Below are positions 60,456-64,000 of a DNA stretch of 64,000 bases, one piece after another. Location: NCBI GenBank assembly GCA_037501455.1, contig CM074865.1, positions 83,030,501-83,094,500 on the forward strand, in the 5' to 3' direction. The notes under the pieces were generated by a model. That model worked only from the letters and a program-made list of their open reading frames with translations, had not been told where the DNA came from and did no database searches. The DNA is from Lantana camara (lineage: Eukaryota > Streptophyta > Magnoliopsida > Lamiales > Verbenaceae). Each line of letters opens with the position of its first letter. Within the stretch, counting starts at the first letter, position 1. Both the position numbers and the translations under genes were made by a program.

Positions 60456-62424
60456 ATGGTCCAAACACGTCATGGACGACGAGTCTACGGCGAAAATGGC
60501 GAAGAGATCTTCCCGGATCTTAACACCTCTGGGGGAAACTTTCCACCCCCCGCAGTGGGAGTCGTCGTTACGGATGCCGATCCTAGTGCTCCCAGCCGTT
60601 TAATACTTTCCGAAGCGGACCTGGCTGCTTACGCGGAGCACTGCCGGGCAGAGGCGTTGGCTGCTGCAAGAGAAAATAGGGAACCGGTCATGCCGGCTCC
60701 CCCTAGAGGAAGTCCTTTGGCTCTAACTCCTCAGAATGTCGCATACCCCACGATGCAAGGGCCATCTGCCCCGGTGACGTATGCTGTCCAACAACATGCT
60801 CCTCCACCGAGTATCTGGGGGTATCCACAGCTCCCCTACGGCCAAAACCCCTACGTGCAACCTCAGACCATATACATTGCTCCGGCCTTGGGAGCCCAAC
60901 ACCCAGTCCATCTGGGTGCACACCTGGAGGAAGGTTTCGACGACAATGAAAACCCACCTCGCCGCCGGGAGCCAGCTAGAGGAAGAAATGATCAGGATGA
61001 GGAACGTTCCTCGCAGCTTTTACGCAATATAAGGGAAAACGATAGGGGCGCACGCCACATTGCGGGGACGGCAAGCGAGATGAATAGTGCCTGTTTTCGA
61101 TCGCCTAGGGGCTAGGGTCCATCCCGACGCCTACTACAGAGCCAACCGGGGACACTGGGTTGGCCAGGCCGATCTCCGAAACAATCTCCCCCGGAGACAA
61201 CGACAGTAGCAACGACAACAACAGCAGCAACCTTGTTTACCCGACCCAGCGCAAGGGTCGGAGTATTTCGATCCACAAGAGGAAGTGTCATCACACTTCC
61301 CCCAAGGGCAAGGCCCCAAAGTAAGGGCACCTGCCAACCACTACGGTCACCCCCCACAGTGTCAAGGGAGGGCGTACCGCAGCGAAAGGGAGGCCAGGTC
61401 CCCTTTCTGCGATGAAATCATCGACGCTAAGGTGGTGGATAGAGTCCCCACCAATTTACCAGTTTACCACGGGAGCACTGACCCCGTGAAGTATTGTTCC
61501 AAGTTTGAGGCGCAGGTCAGCCTCTATGGCCATTCCAAACTCATTTGGGCCAAGATCTTCGAAACCACACTCGAGGGACCAGCCCAAGACTGGTTCGAGC
61601 GCTTAGCCCCTCATAGCATCCGCGACTATGATCATCTGGCCCGAAAATTCAAGGCCCACTTCTCCTCCATGACGGGGGTCAAGCTCCCGTCTACCTATCT
61701 GTATAGTATCGTGCAGGAGGAGGGCGAGACCTTGAGGAGTTTCTTTTCATGCTTCAACGAGGCATTCGTCAAGGTGGAGCACTTGGACATTGATATCCTG
61801 ACCCAGACCCTCCACAAGGCCATCCGTCACACGGAATGCGCCGACGAAATCATCCTCCAGTCTCCCCAAAGTATGGAGGAAGTAATGGCCATCGCACGAC
61901 GCTTTATGCGATTAGAGGAGGTCAAGTCCACTACTCGCGCGTTGGGGCGCAGAGGTGATCGCCGGGCAAACGACCCAGCTCCTGATCGATTCCCCAGATC
62001 CGACCCACCTCGGTCGGAGCCTCCCAAGCTTTCCAGCAGAATGGAACAGAGGCTCAAGCGTGAAATGCCCTCAGCGAGCGGGGTCAAGAGGGGATACACC
62101 CCTTTGGTCTGCCCCATCGAGGAAATTTATGAAGTCATGGATCGGGGGCTTCTTAAAAAACCAAAACAGCTGAAAGAAACTAAGAAGGCCAGGGAGTCGG
62201 GGAAGCGATGCGCTTACCATATGCAGCCCGGTCATTGGACCTCAGAGTGCATTGCGTTGAGAGAAGAAGTGGAACGACTGATTCAAGGTGGCCACCTGAT
62301 GGAGTTCGTCAAAAAGTTGGACGAGCGAGCTCGCCAAGCTTTCGACCAAAGAGAATCGCCCCCACCTAGGAGGGGGCGCAAACCGCCATTGGAAAAGCTT
62401 GAAGAAGCTAACCCGCACAAATGA
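60456..62424 (+). pseudogene. gag of the gypsy element, frameshifted
   Basis: The start is at 60456 (MVQTRHGRRVYGENGEEIFP). The first frame ends at 61113-61115. Gag sequence continues in another frame from about 61085, with an in-frame TAG at 61207-61209, then runs open to 62424. The retrotransposon gag domain is clear (YHGSTDPVKYCSKFEAQVSL, WFERLAPHSIRDYDHLARKF). A CCHC-like knuckle follows (CAYHMQPGHWTSEC). At least one frameshift and one stop make it dead. Confidence 0.85.
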
Positions 62425-62599
62425 AATCTTCATGATTGCGGGCGGCCCCGCTGGGAAAGATTCCAAGACTGCGCGCAAGCGATCAAGGCGTCAGGTGGGT
62501 CGAGAACTTTATGGGCCCAGAGAGATCATGCAAGTAGAGCAAGGGCAAGAATGGCGTTAGCAAGAAATCTCGTTTAGCGATAGGGACTTTGTACCGGTA

Positions 62600-63430
62600 A
62601 TGCCACGGGCCGGCGGAATGCCGAGTTGCCCGATGGTCGTTACCTTAGATGTAGCAAACTGTGCTGTACATAAGACCCTTGTTGACAGTGGAAGCTCCGC
62701 CAACATTATCTTTTACTCCACCTTGCAAAAGATGAACATCCATAATTCCCTCGAATATGAACCTATTAAAACACCATTGACAGGTTTTGGAGGCTCGGAG
62801 GTCTATTCCAAAGGAAGAGTCAAGCTCGTTACCTCCATGGGAAAGCTGCCGAAGCGAGCCACCCAATTATTGGAGTTCTTGGTGGTGGAAGGCCCCTCTG
62901 CTTACAACATCATCGTGGGACACCCAGCTCTGATTAGCTTCAGAGCGGTGATCTCCACTTACCACCAAACCATCAAGCAGCCAACCCCGAACGGGATAGG
63001 GGAGCACCGTTGCAACATACCGGAATCGTGGGAGTGCTACTCCATCTCCATGGAAAAGGTACAACTTCCGAACAAAGCTATCGTACCTTTGATAAACGTT
63101 GACGATTTCCTGGATACGGAGCTTGCCGACCCAGACGACCCCACCGTAGAGATGTGTTCCAAGCAAATGACCTCCACCATATCAAGAAAGAAGCGCAAGC
63201 TTGATGACGGCAAGATAGAGGCCGCTGCAGCCCTTGTCCCGGTCACCCTGATTGCAAACGATCCAGAGAAAACCACCCACATTGGAGCTAATCTCAAAGG
63301 TAAACAGCAATGTATGCTCATCCAATTCCTGCGAGAAAATGTAGACGTTTTCGCCTGGAAGTCCTCAGACCTAGTGGGTGTCGACCCAAAAATCATTGAA
63401 CATCACTTGAATGTCGATCCAAGTTTTTGA
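62600..63430 (+). pseudogene. Aspartic protease region of the gypsy element
   Basis: Contains the retropepsin active-site motif VDSGSSANIIF near 62680-62712 and the downstream YNIIVGHPAL. The frame between gag (end 62424) and here is broken. It ends at an in-frame TGA at 63428-63430, after which the same frame continues into reverse transcriptase. Confidence 0.85.
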
Positions 63431-64000
63431 CCTATCAATCAGCGCCTGAGGGCCCAAAGCGACGAGCGGAACGAGATAATCGAACAGGAAGTCAACAAAC
63501 TGCTAGACGCTGGGTATATCACCCCAGCAAAGTACGTTGATTGGCTCTGCAATGTCGTCTTGGTCGCGAAAACAGGGGGAAAATGGCGAATGTGCAACGA
63601 CTTCACCGTTTGAACAAAGCTTGCCCTAAAGATCCTTACCCGCTCCCGCGCATTGATCAGTTGGTCGATTCTACAGCCGGGTGCGAGCTTTTGAGTATGA
63701 TGGACGCCTTCCAAGGCTACTATCAAATCTTCATGGCTCAGGAAGACAAGAAAAAAACCGCTTTCATCATGGTAAAAGGGATCTACTGTTTCGAGGTCAT
63801 GCCCTTCGGATTAAAAAACGCGGGGGCAACATACCAAAGGTTGGTTAACAAGGTCTTTGCGGAGGAAATTGGCAAAACAATAGAGGTGTATGTCGACGAC
63901 AAGATCGTCAAAAGCGAGAGGGCGGAGGCGCACCTGACGGATCTGGGTCGAGCTTTCGACCTGCTGCGCAAGTACAAAATGAAGCTGAATCCCAACAAAT
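63431..64000 (+). pseudogene. Reverse transcriptase of the gypsy element, frameshifted, runs off the window
   Basis: Starts with LLDAGYITPAKYVDWLCNVV and WRMCNDF. The frame is lost by a one-base slip at about 63608-63612 and resumes with LNKACPKDPYPLPRIDQLVD, MDAFQGYYQIFMA, PFGLKNAGATYQR and the catalytic YVDD at about 63889-63900. RNase H and integrase would lie to the right. Confidence 0.88.

Larger units (their letters stand above)
59649..64000 (+). mobile_element. Degenerate Ty3/gypsy LTR retrotransposon (Tat-like), 3' part outside the window
   Basis: Order seen: LTR, primer-binding site, gag, aspartic protease, reverse transcriptase with YVDD. Gag-protease-reverse transcriptase sequence style and the TTGGCGCCGTCTGTGGGAA site fit the Tat/Retand branch of plant gypsy elements. 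Several stops and frameshifts make it non-autonomous. The five bases before the LTR are CATTA, the expected target duplication on the far side. Confidence 0.88.

Overview
This is nuclear DNA from a flowering plant, almost certainly a eudicot. The genes are split by GT-AG introns in AT-rich spacer, and their products match Arabidopsis-type proteins nearly end to end (V-ATPase subunit A, delta-7 sterol reductase, MED8, a trihelix factor, a PPR protein). The transposon content (tRNA-derived SINEs, LINE fragments, hAT, Mutator-like and MITE elements, Ty3/gypsy LTRs) is also plant-like. The species cannot be named from this sequence; an asterid is possible but unproven.

Region 1 (1-16 kb): an F-box/kelch gene (+) converges on a membrane-anchored kelch gene (-). 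Next comes a five-exon At1g16860-type membrane protein gene (-) with a long untranslated leader region, then repeat-rich spacer. Region 2 (16-30 kb): a one-exon gene for a probable small mitochondrial ATP synthase subunit (-), a well-delimited solo LTR, a small organelle-type protein gene (+) whose stop codon forms across a splice junction, a RING-CH E3 ligase gene (-) and a pectin methylesterase gene (-). Region 3 (30-56 kb) is the densest part: MED8 (+), a PPR gene (-), DWF5 (+), a trihelix factor (-), a FAM32A-like splicing factor (+), the 20-exon VHA-A gene (-) and a plastid-type DUF3820-like gene (+). The genes act in unrelated housekeeping pathways: vacuolar proton pumping, sterol and brassinosteroid synthesis, transcription, splicing, cell wall and ubiquitin. 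They look like an ordinary syntenic block, not a cluster. For the multi-exon genes I worked out exon joins by hand so that the reading phase closes; VHA-A gives 623 aa, DWF5 435 aa, MED8 550 aa.

Region 4 (56-64 kb) is a nested transposon graveyard. SINE copies and a terminal-inverted-repeat element lie beside a very AT-rich chain of short same-strand reading frames with touching or overlapping stop and start codons (58121-59648). That layout resembles the 5' part of an endogenous pararetrovirus (Caulimoviridae-like). The last frame is cut by a Ty3/gypsy element (left LTR 59649-60380, primer site, broken gag, protease, broken reverse transcriptase) that runs off the right edge. This nested structure is the most unusual thing in the window.
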